Assembly (NCBI GenBank): GCA_907164885.2
Contig: OU015498.1
Coordinates: 130,302,651-130,366,650 of the forward strand
Length of the DNA: 64,000 nt
Reading direction: 5' to 3'
From: Dolomedes plantarius
Lineage: Eukaryota; Arthropoda; Arachnida; Araneae; Dolomedidae
In this document: in pieces, positions 34,534-47,896 of the stretch
Layout: the number at the start of each line of letters is the position of its first letter
How positions within the stretch are numbered: the first letter of the stretch is position 1
Notes under the pieces: model-generated
Told to the model about the DNA's origin: nothing
The model's input: only the letters and a program-made list of their open reading frames with translations
The model's database searches: none
Position numbers and translations under genes: made by a program

Positions 34534-36479
34534 GATGCATCCCTTACAGAGCTGCTAGATTGTACCACAGTGTTGGTACTAAGTTAAAGAATGCAGTATC
34601 AAAATGAGCATGTCAAAGTTCCCCCCCCCCCAAGTCTGGTTTAAATTAATAAGGTAGGTATTATAGTATATTTGAACAACCTTTCCTGCTGACTGATTGA
34701 TTTTACTTAAGTGATGATGAAGTGAGATCAATCCATTATATTCCTTTAATAAGCTTTTGCTGAGCTCTGTTTATGTTAAAAGATAAAAGAAACAGTTAAA
34801 TTTTGTATTTTTGTTGATACAGTGTTGAAGAAACTAATAAGTAAAATCTGTGCTCAGGGAACATTAAATCTTACTGGAGAAAAACTTGATTATTTTCTCA
34901 TTAGTTATGAATTTACTGGAAATAATTGATCAAGGCATGTTTAAAATGATCTCAAGTATCAATGCTCTCTTACCTATTTCCTAAAATTCCATACTCTGTT
35001 TTTTTTTTACAAGGTATTAATATTTTTTCATTATGATTCATTAATAATGAATATTTTTTTATTATTGGTTATAGTATATATAAGAATGGGTCATAGTTAG
35101 AATAGTATTTTCATAATATTTGTTTTTTGATGCTAAATTTTGTTATTGTAAATTATTTAAGACAGTGATTTATAAAAAGTAGCTATATGTGAAGGTTAGG
35201 GTAAAGAAAACGTAATTTAAGAAAAATGTTAAAGAAAATTGGTAGTTAAAAATTCATAGTGTTTAGTTGATAAAGCATAAATTTTAAATATATGATGCAG
35301 TTTCTATCTGCACATAGTACTTCAAAATAGAAATCTAAGCAAAATTAAGTGCAACTAAAGAAATTAAAAGTTATGTGGATTCTGTAAATAAGAGGCAACC
35401 TTGAAATCAGCAAAGTTTAAGGTTGAAGTGTCATCCTTAACAGGATTAGTAGCACCTTCAAACAAAGGATTGTATCTGAAAAGCATGATCTTATAGTAGT
35501 ATTTTTTTTTTTTTTTTTTTTTTTTTGGTTCTAATATCTTAAGAATCTAACATAAATACTGATGAACACCGAGAGAATTAATTCTTTAAAAAATATTTTT
35601 TTCTTAAAAATTTGATATTTGTGCTATAATAATCCATTGGTTATTGTAGCATGAATGTAAAATGCAATTAAAATAATATTTTAAGGGGGAATTCAAACGT
35701 TTATGAGAGTTTCAGAAGAAATTTTACTCCAGCAGAAATTGTCTAATTTTCTGTTTTTGTTTTTTTTTAAATTTGAGAGTATTGTCGCTTTACTCAAAAT
35801 AGCTTACAGAATTCCGTAAAACCATTTATAAATAAACTTTCCTTTACAAAAAACAACTGTTGCTGTTTGTATAGGCACGTAAAATTGTCCATTCATGATT
35901 AAATATAATTTATGTCAGAAACCGTAAAAGAGGTAATTCTGTAAGACAAACATATTCTAAACTAATGTATAATATGCCCAAAAAAAAAGAAAATTTTCAT
36001 GTTTCATAATGTTTGTATCCTATTGTATGACAAACTAAATTATATGCAGTAATGGTGTTTGAATGAGTTGAAAGGTAGCCTTAACATCAAAATTAGTCTT
36101 TTAAGTATTAATTTTGAAAAAAAAAGTGTGCTCTTTCTTCCTTCAGTGTTGAAGTATCATTATCTCAATATCTCATTTCTTTCTTCCCTTAAATTTCTGT
36201 TTTAAACTTTATTCTAAAACTTTATGCTATTAAATATGAGATCTAATCATTTTTTTGAGGCAATGCATTTTAAAGGATCTACTTATGCATTTTTTTTTCA
36301 AATGCTAGATTTATAAGTAATCATTTCTCTTTTAAAACTTTTTTTTTTTGTGTTTTCATCAAGTTTTTTTATTTAACTGCAGAAGAAATACGGCTGTAGT
36401 TTTATATTTAAGAACCTATATTAAATTCCTGTTACCAGTTTGAAAGCCCTTGTTTAGAGGTTTGTTGGTATGGGGAAGG

Positions 36480-36596
<117 letters not shown>

Positions 36597-39215
36597 ACTG
36601 CTAGGGAATTCCATCTATAAAATTGTCCAAATATTAGTGTCTAGACAGATTACTCTCAGAAACCTTACATTCTCCAAATAAATAAAGCTAACACTTGTTT
36701 CTCATGCAGTTTACTATGTACTAAATTATATTCAGTTATTATTATTGTCTATCTGTTTTATAAATTCCATAATTTTTTGTGCTACAAAATTAATACTATA
36801 CAATTGGTGTTTCTAAAACTCTGGTTTTAGGCACCTTAAGTCAATCAGTAACAAAGAATCCTCAAATAATGATGTATTTCCCTTGTCAAAATTGTTCTTA
36901 AATTAAGTCATAGACCATTTATAATGGGAAAATATATTAATAAAAATAAATAATTGATAATTCTCTTGCAGGATAATTTTTTGGAAATATCATGTTGGCT
37001 TCATTAGAAATGTCAAACAAGACTGTTTGAATTTTTCATTTACAGTTCTCCTTTCCTTTTTGAACTTCCTTTCTCCTTATTTCCACGTGTATATAAAAAA
37101 TTGCCAATTTATCTATAGATAAGGACTTGATAATCAACACATTGAGTATGGGATATAACATTGCCTAACTTTACCACAAGGAAATAACTTTGTTCACGGA
37201 ATAGCTCGTGAAAAACATTGTATATTGATATGAAACTTCCATTTTTATAGACAGATTTTGAAATTTCTATGTTGATATTTCAATAATTCTATAGTTTTTT
37301 GGTGAAAGTAAATATTTCACAAGGTTAAAAGGTATAAATTGTTATTGTTATTTACTAATTTCTGACTCAAAACTCAGTTAAGATTAGGAATTCTTTATAA
37401 ATATTTCTTCCATGGATGTGGGTCTACAAGCTTTGGAAGTTTCAGTATCACTGCTTTAAATATTTGTTTATAAAATGACAAAGTTTGACTACCTGTATTA
37501 AAGTTTATTTGTCTTGTTTTAAAATTTCTCTGAAGTGCAGTAATGAAGCAGTTAATTAGTTTAAAAACTTTTATATAATAATTTAAATACATTATAAAAA
37601 TTTCCTTCTAAAAATAATATCTTAACTATGCAAATTTTGCTACTCTTACTTTTTATTAGTTATATTTTTTGAGTTTCCTATTCTCCAAATTGTATTGTTA
37701 AAAGATGACCATATTGCTGGGAACCAACCCAAAGCCCCAATTCTCTAAATGTAGTGTTTTCTTTTGGTATTTTCAAGAGAATTCTGCACCCTGTTCTTCC
37801 TCTTATAATGCTGAATATAGCAGTAACGTACCCAGGATTTTTCAAAGGAGGGCTTGAAAATTGTACTTCTGGAGTTGTTATGTATAAAAATTTCAGAGGG
37901 AAATTTAAACTTGCATATTCATATATATATCATATTCAGAGGCAGAACATGGATGGCGAACAAATTATATTTTATAGTGACACAGGTTCTTTACTATCTT
38001 GATGTTATTCAACAATACATTTTTCATTGTTTGTAGAGGAAAATAACAACAATGAGTCTCAAATATGATAAATTCATGAAGTATGTTTTAAAATATATTG
38101 GCTTAACCCCTTTCATCTAGTTTTTGCAAGAATTAATTATGTATAATGTACTTGACAGGCAAAAAGTATATAGAATGATGGGAACTTACTTGTATGTGTC
38201 TAAATATTTCAACTGATTTAGTCAAAAGTCATTACTTCTAAATAATTACTCCCAACATCTTTTACAATAATTAATCCCCCCCCCCCCCTGTTCCTAAAAT
38301 GTAAGCTGACTTCCAACTGCGTTCAAGTGATATATTTTATGATTGGCTAAGAATTGAATATTTCAGCAATAGTATTTAGAGAGGTAATAATTCTAATTAA
38401 TATTTAATAAATCATTTGAGCTGTACTTAAATTTTTTTTTAAAGTTGTAGTGTATTCATTTTATTAACAAAAAACCAAAGTTATAAAAAGTAAACAACAT
38501 TTAACTGAACTTGTGGAAAGTGCAGAAAATGGCAGTTTTTCCTCTTGTAAAAATGATGTTGCTGAGATACATCAGATTTAATCAAAGGATTCCTTCTACA
38601 TGTAAATACATGATTTATCATTTATTTAAATTTAATAATAAAAATTAAGCTCTGTTAAAGTATGACATTAAGTCCTCTTGATTCTTTCTGCACCTGAATA
38701 TCAACTTGGATTTTCAATTTCCTTTGAGCTCTTTAACTTTTTGTGAAAAATGTCAGTCTAGTTTTTCAAAAGAATTTTCTCCTTTTCGAAACTTCAAGTG
38801 TTTCTGTTTTAACCTCCTGATAATTCAGTTCCTATTTATGTCCAACATTTTCCTTTTTTATGAGCCCTTGGATGCATTTATATATCTGTTATATATCTAT
38901 TCTATGTCACACATGTTCTAGTGCCCGAAAAAAAAAAAAGTATTAATAATTCTAAAGACTGTGAATTGAAAGATAAATTAATTTCCTGTCTCAGATCATT
39001 TTCTTGGGTTACATTTTAGAAACTATCAGTCATCATCCAAAAATGTGATTTAACGTAATAAATTTTGACCCAGGAGCAGCTTCAACTGTGTCTTTTATGG
39101 GTCTCTTTTATGGGTACATCCCTCTTTTTTTTTTTTTTTTTTGGTGTGTGTGTGTGCGCGCACGTGCAAAAAATTTACTTATATCTCATCAAAGATATAC
39201 ATTAGAATTTCTGTA

Positions 39216-39216
<1 letters not shown>

Positions 39217-39243
<27 letters not shown>
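39217..39243 (+). repeat. AAT microsatellite
   Basis: About nine uninterrupted AAT units. Confidence 0.9.
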
Positions 39244-39247
<4 letters not shown>

Positions 39248-39824
39248 TCCGTACACCAGCAGATGCACAGATTTGCACTATATTTTTAAACACTATATTT
39301 TCACAAATCATTTGAGTAGTAAAATATTAAAGTTTGAACAAAAAAAGGTCTCTAAAATTTATGGTTTTAGAAGCCTTAAAGCCTCATTTCTTTTTAACTG
39401 TTTTAATTAAAAATTTATTTGATTGAAAATGTTTTACTATGCTAATGAAAAAATAAATTTGAATTTTAAACTAGTTAGTTACTTGATGCTGTTTTTATTT
39501 AAATATACATCCAATGAAATTTAATTTAAAATAAAATCTTTGCTAAATTTAATAATTGAACAAAAATCATGGTTAAATTTAAAATGTTTCTTTTGTTCAT
39601 CTGTAATTCTCTTTAATGAAAGAGCAACTTGCCCTTTTTTAATTCTAGGGCAAAGACTACAATTTTATAATTTTCGAGAGATGACATTCATTTTAGTAAT
39701 TAAAGGTAATTAAAAGTTTTTTGCAATGTATGGATAATGAAGTTATGGAATCCTGCAGTTAGCCTTATAAACTGACATCTTATCTTAATTAGTATTAATG
39801 CTTTTATAACGGGTGATGTAAATA

Positions 39825-40785
39825 CAGTAACCACCGCTTATAGTGATCCGTGGTTATAAGAATCAACTGTTTATAAGGATCAATATCGCAAAAACAAAAA
39901 CAAATGTATTATTTTCATGTTAAAATTTTTGCTTTAAAGAATCAATCCACCAGTTTTAAGAATAAGTTTACACTCTTCGCTTTCTTTTAATTTTTCCAAA
40001 GAAGCCACTTGTACTAAGTTCTTTCTTTCTTTTTTTTTAAAGAAAGAGTGATAAGATGGGATGGAATACAGACGTAAAATGCATCCCTTTCTTTGTTAGA
40101 CATAACATAATAGTTTCCCCTTAAACACTTTAGCTAAACACTGTCCTATTAGCTTGACCCAGGGGCATCCTAACCATGCGGATCTGATTTTACTTTTCTC
40201 CACTGACAAACAAAGACAGGGACTCTTCCCCCCCCTCCCACATCCTGGTTGCGGCTTCCTGTACCCTGAAACACATAAATCTTTGGGGAAGTGTCCACTA
40301 TCACTTGGGAAAACGTGACATTATTAGATTCAGCACGTTATCAAACCGTGAAACGTAGGCTAGATGGTGAATCTTGGTCTGAGACTATTGGTATTGAAAG
40401 AGGTATAAACAGCCTCCTGAAAACTTCATTATGTCAAACTACCATAGAAAACTTTTTCTTGCACCCTTCCTGTAGTTGAAATGTTAAACTGTTAAGCAGG
40501 TATGTTGTAACAAATATTGGGATTTTTTTCTTCTCTTACTATAGTCATGTGTATCTACTTATAGGTCTAGAAATTAAGTTGTATTTTTAAAATTATAAAA
40601 ATAATTTTAATAAAAGATAATTAACATAAATTAAAGAGTATTTTATAGTAAATTATCTAATATATGTATATATAGGTATGTGTGTGTTTCTGTCCAAAAA
40701 CCTAAATTTCGGCTATAAGAATCAACTGCTTATAAGAATCAAAAACAGTAATAACAAACGTGATTCTTATAAGCGGTAATCACTG
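39825..40785 (+). mobile_element. Tigger/pogo-like element, internally deleted
   Basis: Inverted ends cagtaaccaccgcttata / ttataagcggtaatcactg are flanked by TA (39823-39824 and 40786-40787). The frame 40291-40479 ends C-Q-T-T-I-E-N-F-F, which resembles the Q-T-x-I-x-x-F-F close of Tigger transposases. The catalytic core is missing, so the element cannot move itself. Confidence 0.75.
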
Positions 40786-42884
40786 TAGTTTAAAAATAAT
40801 TTTAAATAGATTGTTTTTCAATGATAAAATTATAATATTTTGGATTTTTTTAATTTGACAATAGTTATCTCTTTCTTTTAGTATATTTTAAATTTTAATC
40901 AGTTCCTTTTGTAAGTTTGTAGGATGTATTTTTCAAATGTTGAAGAAACTGACTGAAGAACTCATGGATTAAAGGGAAAATATTTTTTAATGTAAAAAGG
41001 TTTAGAACTTATAAGAGAAATAATTTTTTCTTTAGAGCTCATACTTTATGACTGGGATTATACGGGAACATCTTTTTCTTATTTTAACATTAATAATTTA
41101 CCCTTTTTTTCAGCAGTAATTTTTTCTCCTATATTTTGGTAAATTTTAAATTAAATCATGTTTATTAGGATGGTTTTATTGTATATTCACTTATAATGTG
41201 TATACAAATTTTTAAATGTTATAAGGTATTTTATAAAAGAGTAGCCACCACATGAATCTAACCTTTGTTTTTAAATTGTTGAATGTTCATTCATAAAGAT
41301 AGAAGATATGCATAAATTTGTCACAAGTTATTGGGTTTAAATAGTTATGCATAAAATATCTGCTTGAATAAATGATAACTGTGTTTATCTTTTCTTTTCT
41401 TTTTTAAAGCTTCAATCTTAGTTAAAATTTAACAATAGCATTCTGTTTTCATGCATATATTGATCCAAATTTATATGCTAAATAAAAACTTACATTATTA
41501 TATGTTTCCTTTTAATGAACATAATTAGAATTTTATATTTGTGTTGTATAATTGAATCAAAACAGCATAAATCATAGTCACATTTAGTACCTTAAAAAAC
41601 CACTTTTATTTTTTTAAAGAATCTTTTGGAAATTAATGTTTTAATACATATATTACAGAGTTATGTTTTTTGAATTTTTCTAAATTAAAGATTTCTGTTG
41701 AATAGGTAATTAATAATTAAAATCTTTCTTGAAAAGGAACAAAATTTGAAACTATTAAACAGTTTATTCCTATTTTCTATCTTTTTTTCAGATTAATTTG
41801 ACTCATACATTATTCTGAGTCCTTTAAGAGATTTTATTGTACAATAATTTGTGTGGTTGATAACTCATCCAAGTTAATATAAAATGACTTAAGTATTTGC
41901 TTACTTTAGCTTATTTTACGTAAGTATTGACTTTTTTTTTTTTTTAATATTGGTATAGGACAAAATGAACAAAAATTTACAAATATTTTTATGAGTATAT
42001 TTCTTTTTATATTTTTTTATTATTGTATAATCAGTTTCCTTATTAGCATTACAGATTTTCATTAGCAGTTCCCAGTGTTGAATATATATTTCTAAGGAGT
42101 TTGTAACATCTGCTAACTGTTTCATAGCCTTACAAATGCCTTTCCAAAGGGGCATTTGTATTCCACTACTGCTTGGTATGTTCAGGGGATTATTTCAGAA
42201 ATACTGTGTACTATTGCAGTATTTGTTGTTTAATTTCCCTATCTCCTGAGAGAAAGTTGAAGTATACATTCTGTTTGAAGAAAATCATAAATTTTACAGA
42301 TATGTTCATATTTATAAAATAATTTTCTGACTGCTGTTATCAACCTTCTTAATATAAACTAGTTTTGCATTTATGAAAAGTCAATACAAATTGAACAAAA
42401 GGACTTAAATTTGAAAAATTTATCTCATTGATTTTTTTAAATCTCATTTTTTTTCTAACCTTATTGCTCTTTTATTAAGAATGCTATCAGTCATTTAAAA
42501 AAAGTATATTGATAGCAGGGGCAGATAATTTTAACTAATATTTAAAAAGTCTACATTTTTATGTACAAGACTTAATCTCAAAATAATTTGATACTTATAG
42601 AAAATTATCTAGTTGAGTATCCAATGCAAGAGTTTTTGTAACTTGAAATGATGTATAGCAAATTATAAAAAAATTGTGTACAGCAAAATATAAAAAAGTA
42701 ACTTGGTTTGAGATTTTAACTTTATACCAAGGTGATCTTGATTATATTCATAATTTTTTCTTCCTCTGTTTAATGTCACCAAGGTATTGCTATATTACTT
42801 GTTTTATCAGAAATTTTGTCGAATTTGTAAAAGGCAGAAAGACAAATCTGCCAAAGTGATAACAATAATACCTTAGTGTTAATA

Positions 42885-42911
<27 letters not shown>
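42885..42911. repeat. Short AT microsatellite
   Basis: (AT)n run of about 24 bases. Confidence 0.85.
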
Positions 42912-42915
<4 letters not shown>

Positions 42916-43503
42916 AGATTAACTAAAAAAATTTTAGAGGCATAATTTCTTTGTCTCAATTCTGGACAGTTAATAATGATTGTTTTAGGAAGCATTCATT
43001 AATGATTTTGTGTGCTATAAAATTTTTTATATGTGTTCTTTTGTCAGTTTCAAGTTGTCAAGCGAAGTGCCTATTAAGAATAGTTTTCTGTGTGGATAGT
43101 TTTTGTGAAGACTCATATAATACTTTGCATTTTATGGTATTGTTGATGTTCCTAGTTGGTATATATTTGAATACTGTAGAGTTCACTTGTTTGTGAAGCA
43201 AAACTAAATATTCTCTCCCATAAAATTATTAATTGTTAATGTATTCAGATCTCAGGGTGGCTGTGGAAAGACTTGGTTTTGTCATAACATTTGATTTTCA
43301 TTGTGTTTTTGTCATAACATTTTAGAGACAATTAGTGATTCATCTAGTTCTAAATGCTATTAATGCTTTCCCTATTTATTTGTGGAGGGTTATTGTTAAA
43401 AATAATTTAAAATTTTATTAGTCTCTCTATTATTGCTACTTTTTTTATATCTCTGAAGACTAAGATGCTATAAGTTTTTCATTATATCTTATTTTTTCCT
43501 TAG

Positions 43504-43605
43504 TGCCTCCAACAATACCTTACTATAAATATCAAAGAAGGAAATGTCACAGTAACATGTCCGGATGCTGATTGTAGTTCTGATGGAAAAGTTTTAATCT
43601 CTGAG
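43504..43605 (+). CDS. RNF144: RNF144 coding exon 2: rest of RING1
   Basis: Residues 215-248. The exon opens directly on the RING1 cysteine C215 (CLQQY) and contains C233-P-D-A-D-C238, the last zinc-ligand pair of RING1 (compare the CPDAAC of vertebrate RNF144A). It is 102 bases and phase 0 at both ends, so skipping it would keep frame but destroy RING1. It is preceded by TTTCCTTAG and followed by GTATAA. The intron before it is about 9.7 kb; the one after is only 117 bases. Confidence 0.95.
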
Positions 43606-43722
43606 GTATAAAATAACTCAAACATTCTTTGATTATTTTTTTACTACCTTTAAACTGACAATGCAAATTAATAATCATAATATAGTCATATCTGATTTAT
43701 TTATTTTTTTGTCTAAATATAG

Positions 43723-43783
43723 ATTAAAGAAATTGCTGGTGAAGATGCATATTTTATGTTTGAAAGGTATAAGTTAAACCTTG
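43723..43783 (+). CDS. RNF144: RNF144 coding exon 3: RING1-IBR linker
   Basis: Residues 249-268 plus the first base of codon 269. It encodes the linker motif E-R-Y-K-L-N-L, equivalent to the QRYKKLQF region between RING1 and IBR in RNF144A. Acceptor AAATATAG and donor CCTTG|GTAAGTA are both strong. The phase (one base carried over) matches the next exon. Confidence 0.94.
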
Positions 43784-44510
43784 GTAAGTATTCAAATATT
43801 TTAAATTTAGTTTATTTAAGGTAAATTGTTATGAGCCCTTGACAACAATATAGAATTTCTTTTATATCATGATGGTGTGAATACCTTTGACAATTTTAGA
43901 AAGAAGTGCTTTTTATCAAGCAGAAGGCTTTGTGTGACTGCTTCCCAAGTTCAACTGTTTAAATTCTTTTATACAAATAAAAATACTTAAAAGTAATGAT
44001 TTTGTGCACTGTAAAGTGTCTGCAACTAAAGACAGCAGCTCTTCCAAGAATTGTTGTTAATACTCTTCCTAAATTGATAATGCTTGTCTTCAAGCACTCT
44101 AAATTTTATATCACAATTCATGACAGCAATGGTTCTTTCCATTGTGGATCATATGACTGCTTTTTTTAAGTCCCCAGTAAAAATTGAGAACAATTTTACT
44201 TTAGGAATTCTTTTCCCCCAGTGTACTTATTAGTTATGTTTTGGAGAAGAGCCTACTACAATGGTGAAATCTAGGTCCAATGTTGCTGGGTATGCTGGAT
44301 GTGTATTTGTCATTATTACAAACTTTCTAAGAGGGGAAGTGAGGGTTAAATTCATATACAGTCGGACCTCTATTTAACAAAGTCGCTCAGTCCCGAAAAA
44401 AAGTTCGCTATATGGAAAATTTGTTAAATAGAGATTTAACTTTTAAAATACTTTAAACTACACAAGACAGATTTTAAATTCATAAACACTAAATATTATT
44501 AATAAAAGTA

Positions 44511-46038
44511 CACTGGTGTAAGAAATTAAGAGAATTTGCAGACTTGGTCAATTATCTCTAGAACTACTGTACCGATTTTAATGAAATTTGATATGTACAT
44601 ACATTGATACAATACAAAGCGAACAACCATTGAATAATTGTAATACACACGCATGATCTTGCATAACACTCGTTGGAGTCGGAAGGTATGAAACAGCGGT
44701 TGCAGAATAAACAAATAAAATGAGTTAATAGATGGTGTTATTTTGCAGCAATCAGCTAATTTCAAATTGTAACAGTAAAAATGAGTAACCACCAACGTTT
44801 AGATGATGGAATGAGGTGGCGAATTGTGGGGAGGCTAGAAGCAGGCCAATCTCAAGTCCAAATTTGTAGAGAGTTCAATTTAACGCCCAGCGTCGTGTGT
44901 AACTTATGGAAACAGTTCCAGGATACCGGATCCATCGAGAGATAGCCTGGCAAGGTCGTCCAAGAGCCACGACGGCCAGAGAAGATCGCCATTTGTCAAT
45001 TATAGCGAGGCGTAACAGGAGTGCTACAGCTTCTCAGCTCTCTCGTGACTTGTATGCAGCCACAGGAACCCGTGTATCAAGGGTGACTGTTTCCAAAAGA
45101 CTTCATGAGAGAGGGTTGTTTGCAAGAAGACCTGCTGTTCGCATCGCGCTCACTTCTAGGAACAGGAGAATCCGTTTATCATGGTGCAGAGAGCATAGAG
45201 ATTGGAGTATGGATCAATGGGCGACCGTTTTCTTCACTGATGAGTCCCAGTTCAGCCTAAACACCAATTCTCGCCGAACGTTCATATGGAGAGAACCACG
45301 GACCCGCTACCTACCCTCCAATTTCCGCGAAATCGACCATTATGGCGGAGGAGATTTAATGGTCTGGGAAGGCATCATGTTGGATGGCCGCACACCTCTC
45401 CATGTCTTTGAAAGAGGCACTGTGACTGGTGTGAGGTATAGGGATGAGGTCTTGGAGCCCTATGTTCGCCTTTTCAGGGCTGCACTTGGCCCTGAGTTCA
45501 TTTTAATGGACGATAACGCAAGGCCACATAGTGCTCTTCAGGTTGACGAATTTCTAGAGAGTGATGATATTCGCCGGATGGATTGGCCAGCCAGATCTCC
45601 AGACCTTAACCCTATAGAGCATGTCTGGGATGCTCTGGGGAGGGCAATTGCAACTCGCAACCCCCTTCCGAGAACCATCTAGGGAATGAAAACAGTGTTG
45701 CTGAACAAGTGGGACCAGTTGCCACAGGAAATGATAAACTGCCTTATTTCAAGTGTGAAATCACGCTGCGAGACCTGTATATCTGTAAGAGGGGACCATA
45801 CCCCCTATTAACCCATCTATTGACCCATTTTTTTTTGTTTATTCTGCAACCGCTGTTTTATACCTTCCGACTCCAACGAGTGTTACACACGATCATGCGT
45901 GTGTATTGCAATTATTGAATGGTTATTTGTTTTGTATTGTATCAATGTATGTACTTATGAAATTTCATTAAAATCGGTACAGTAGTTCTAGAGATAATCA
46001 ACCAAGTCTGCAAATTCTCTTAATTTCTTACACCAGTG
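44511..46038 (+). mobile_element. Tc1 transposon with about 205-base inverted repeats
   Basis: Flanked by TA (44509-44510 and 46039-46040). The terminal repeats, 44511 to about 44717 and about 45832 to 46038, stay similar over their whole length, starting cactggtgtaagaaattaag. The single transposase frame lies between them and points to the right. The repeats are far longer than the roughly 20-55 bases of classic Tc1 and mariner, but such long forms are known among Tc1 relatives. Confidence 0.92.
44781..45811 (+). pseudogene. Tc1 DD34E transposase, broken
   Basis: The frame from the ATG at 44781 encodes a paired-like DNA-binding N-terminus (R-W-R-I-V-G-R-L-E-A-G, I-C-R-E-F-N). It meets TAG at 44943-44945, and just after that the family reading continues in another frame (G-R-P-R-A-T-T-A-R-E-D from about 44950). 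The catalytic residues are all there: F-F-T-D-E-S, then M-D-D-N-A-R-P-H, then N-P-I-E-H-V-W-D, with 34 residues between the second Asp and the Glu. A second in-frame stop, TAG 45680-45682, cuts the last 43 codons before the ancestral stop at 45809-45811. At least two stops and one frameshift make it inactive, though it is otherwise well kept, so the insertion is fairly young. Confidence 0.93.
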
Positions 46039-46673
46039 TAATTAATCACACCTTTATTTTGTAAATTAATGTCTATTTGTTTTATATATCTTACCCATCA
46101 AACAGAAATTTTCAAGGAACAAGAATAAAACAAAACATTGTCCGGGAATAAACTGTATTTTCAATAAAAAAATTATATTAAAATTAATGAATTTTAATGA
46201 CATTATTGCATTTAATATACCAAGTAATTTTAAGCTTACATTACCACATGCGTCCTTAATTTTAATTACTGATAAAGTTTGTTGATTTTGTCTGATTTTT
46301 TTGTTTGAAAAGTGTTTTCTCTCATAATACGTCTCGCATCTTTGCAATCCACCAACAACCCCTTCAGACGTATTTTCTTCAAACTGTAATCGGCATTGGA
46401 ACGTGTTAAAAGAAAGTTAATGTGTTCAATGTGTTAAAAGAAAGAATTAGTTTGAAATGTTCAGAAATATTTTGAGAAATATGGAGAAAAAAATATTGGA
46501 TCACAAGAAAAAGTTTGTTTAATGGAGAATGCACTTCGCTATTTGTAGGTTATTTTATGAAGAAATTCGCAAAACATTCTTGGTTCCAAGGAAAAGTTCG
46601 CAAAATAGAGGTTCGTTAAATAGAGGTCCGACTGTATATTGAAACAGTCTCAGCCTATCTGCATGTTGTATAG

Positions 46674-46941
46674 CAGGGGTGGGCAAATAGCAGCCGACGA
46701 GCTACATGTGGTCCACTACAGATTTTTTTATGGCCTGCCAAGACACTCAGAAAAATCCGGACAGCCAAAAAAACTGCCAATATTTTATTTAATTTATATT
46801 TATTGATTTTTATGATACAATTTATACCTTTTCTGAAATGCAAAGTTAATGAATAAATGCAATAATTTTAAAATGTGCGGCCCTCTGTTAACCTCCGCTT
46901 ATACAAAGTGGCCCCTGGGGCAAAACAATTGCCCTCCCCTG
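46674..46941. mobile_element. hAT-like MITE
   Basis: Inverted ends caggggtgggcaa / ttgccctcccctg resemble the MITE at 12640-12959. No good 8-base duplication is left, so it is older or the ends are misjudged. Confidence 0.55.
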
Positions 46942-47351
46942 CCATATGAGGCGGTGAAAGGCAAAGTGGTGTAAGTCAGTAAGTCAAGTGGTCTTAGTCT
47001 AAAGCATTTTGCTTCAAAAACTACAAAAAAATGCACTATAAATTGAACAAATTATAATTCATAATAATTATAATATTGTAAATAATAATTATTTGTAATT
47101 CCATTATAAATTGAATATGGAGATTACATTTTTGCCCTCATCCAAAAAAAAGTTGAAAATGTGACTTACACTACTTTGCCTTTCACCGTGTCATATAGCA
47201 TAAACAGGTAATGTCTAATTCTGAAGTTGCATATATATGCTCTGAAAGGGATGTTAATTTTATTGCCATTCTTAAGAAATCGTCTCTACATCCATACTAC
47301 ACTCAGTTTTGTATTTTCAATTTAATGTATTTGAAGTATGTGTGCGTCTGT

Positions 47352-47352
47352 G

Positions 47353-47385
<33 letters not shown>

Positions 47386-47386
47386 A

Positions 47387-47431
<45 letters not shown>
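47352..47431. repeat. AT/GT microsatellite
   Basis: (AT)n, (GT)n and (AT)n in series. Confidence 0.9.
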
Positions 47432-47441
<10 letters not shown>

Positions 47442-47783
47442 GAGAGAGACATCACACTCAGTAACATGGATTAAAGACCTTTAGAGTGTCTCCTGCATAA
47501 AATTATTAGTTCAAATCATGAAAAAGTTGAAAAACACTTTTAATAATAGTTTAATGGTTATAAATTTTAGTTGGCATAAATTTTATATAATCTACTTAGT
47601 TCTTAAAAATTTCACTATGTTAAATAATTCATTTTATTTCCTGTCTTGTGTCATCTAATTTTACCCTTAGCTTTCTTCATAAGCATTGAATTATTGTTTT
47701 GGTATTTAAGATTTGATTATTTTATTGCACTGTACTTTTTATTTCATTTAGTGTATTAGTTACCTTTTCCTTTTTTTATTCAG

Positions 47784-47896
47784 ATGTTGAATTAGATCCC
47801 AACAGAGTCTGGTGTCCATCTGCTGGTTGTGAAACAATATGCTCTTTCCAGCCTGCCTCAAATCCAGATATTGGAGTGTCTGTTTTATGCCTTAAT
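47784..47896 (+). CDS. RNF144: RNF144 coding exon 4: first half of IBR
   Basis: Codon 269 is completed here and the exon runs to residue 306. It carries the signature R-V-W-C279-P-S-A-G-C284 and C288, followed by the IBR ligand C304. The acceptor follows a long T-rich tract (TTTTTTTATTCAG) and the donor is AAT|GTAAAT. The exon ends in phase 0, between the IBR ligands C304 and C307. Vertebrate RNF144A has the parallel motif TWCPASTC at this place. Confidence 0.93.

Larger units (their letters stand above)
44359..46634. mobile_element. Tigger/pogo-like element carrying a nested Tc1
   Basis: Inverted ends cagtcggacctctatttaac and gttaaatagaggtccgactg match perfectly over 20 bases and are flanked by TA (44357-44358 and 46635-46636). 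Without the Tc1 insertion it is about 750 bases. No transposase of its own is recognised. Confidence 0.85.
43784..47783 (+). other. RNF144 intron 3 (4.0 kb)
   Basis: More than half is transposon: a Tigger-like element carrying a nested Tc1 (44359-46634) and a hAT-like MITE (46674-46941). An AT/GT microsatellite lies at 47352-47431. The remainder is AT-rich with nothing recognised. Confidence 0.8.

Noticed and set aside
37819..37860. Possible MITE starting acgtacccaggattttt
   Set aside because: Only one end resembles a known type of repeat; no inverted partner or target duplication was found.
45709..45918. Plus-strand frame after the Tc1 transposase
   Set aside because: An out-of-frame reading of the transposase end and the right terminal repeat.
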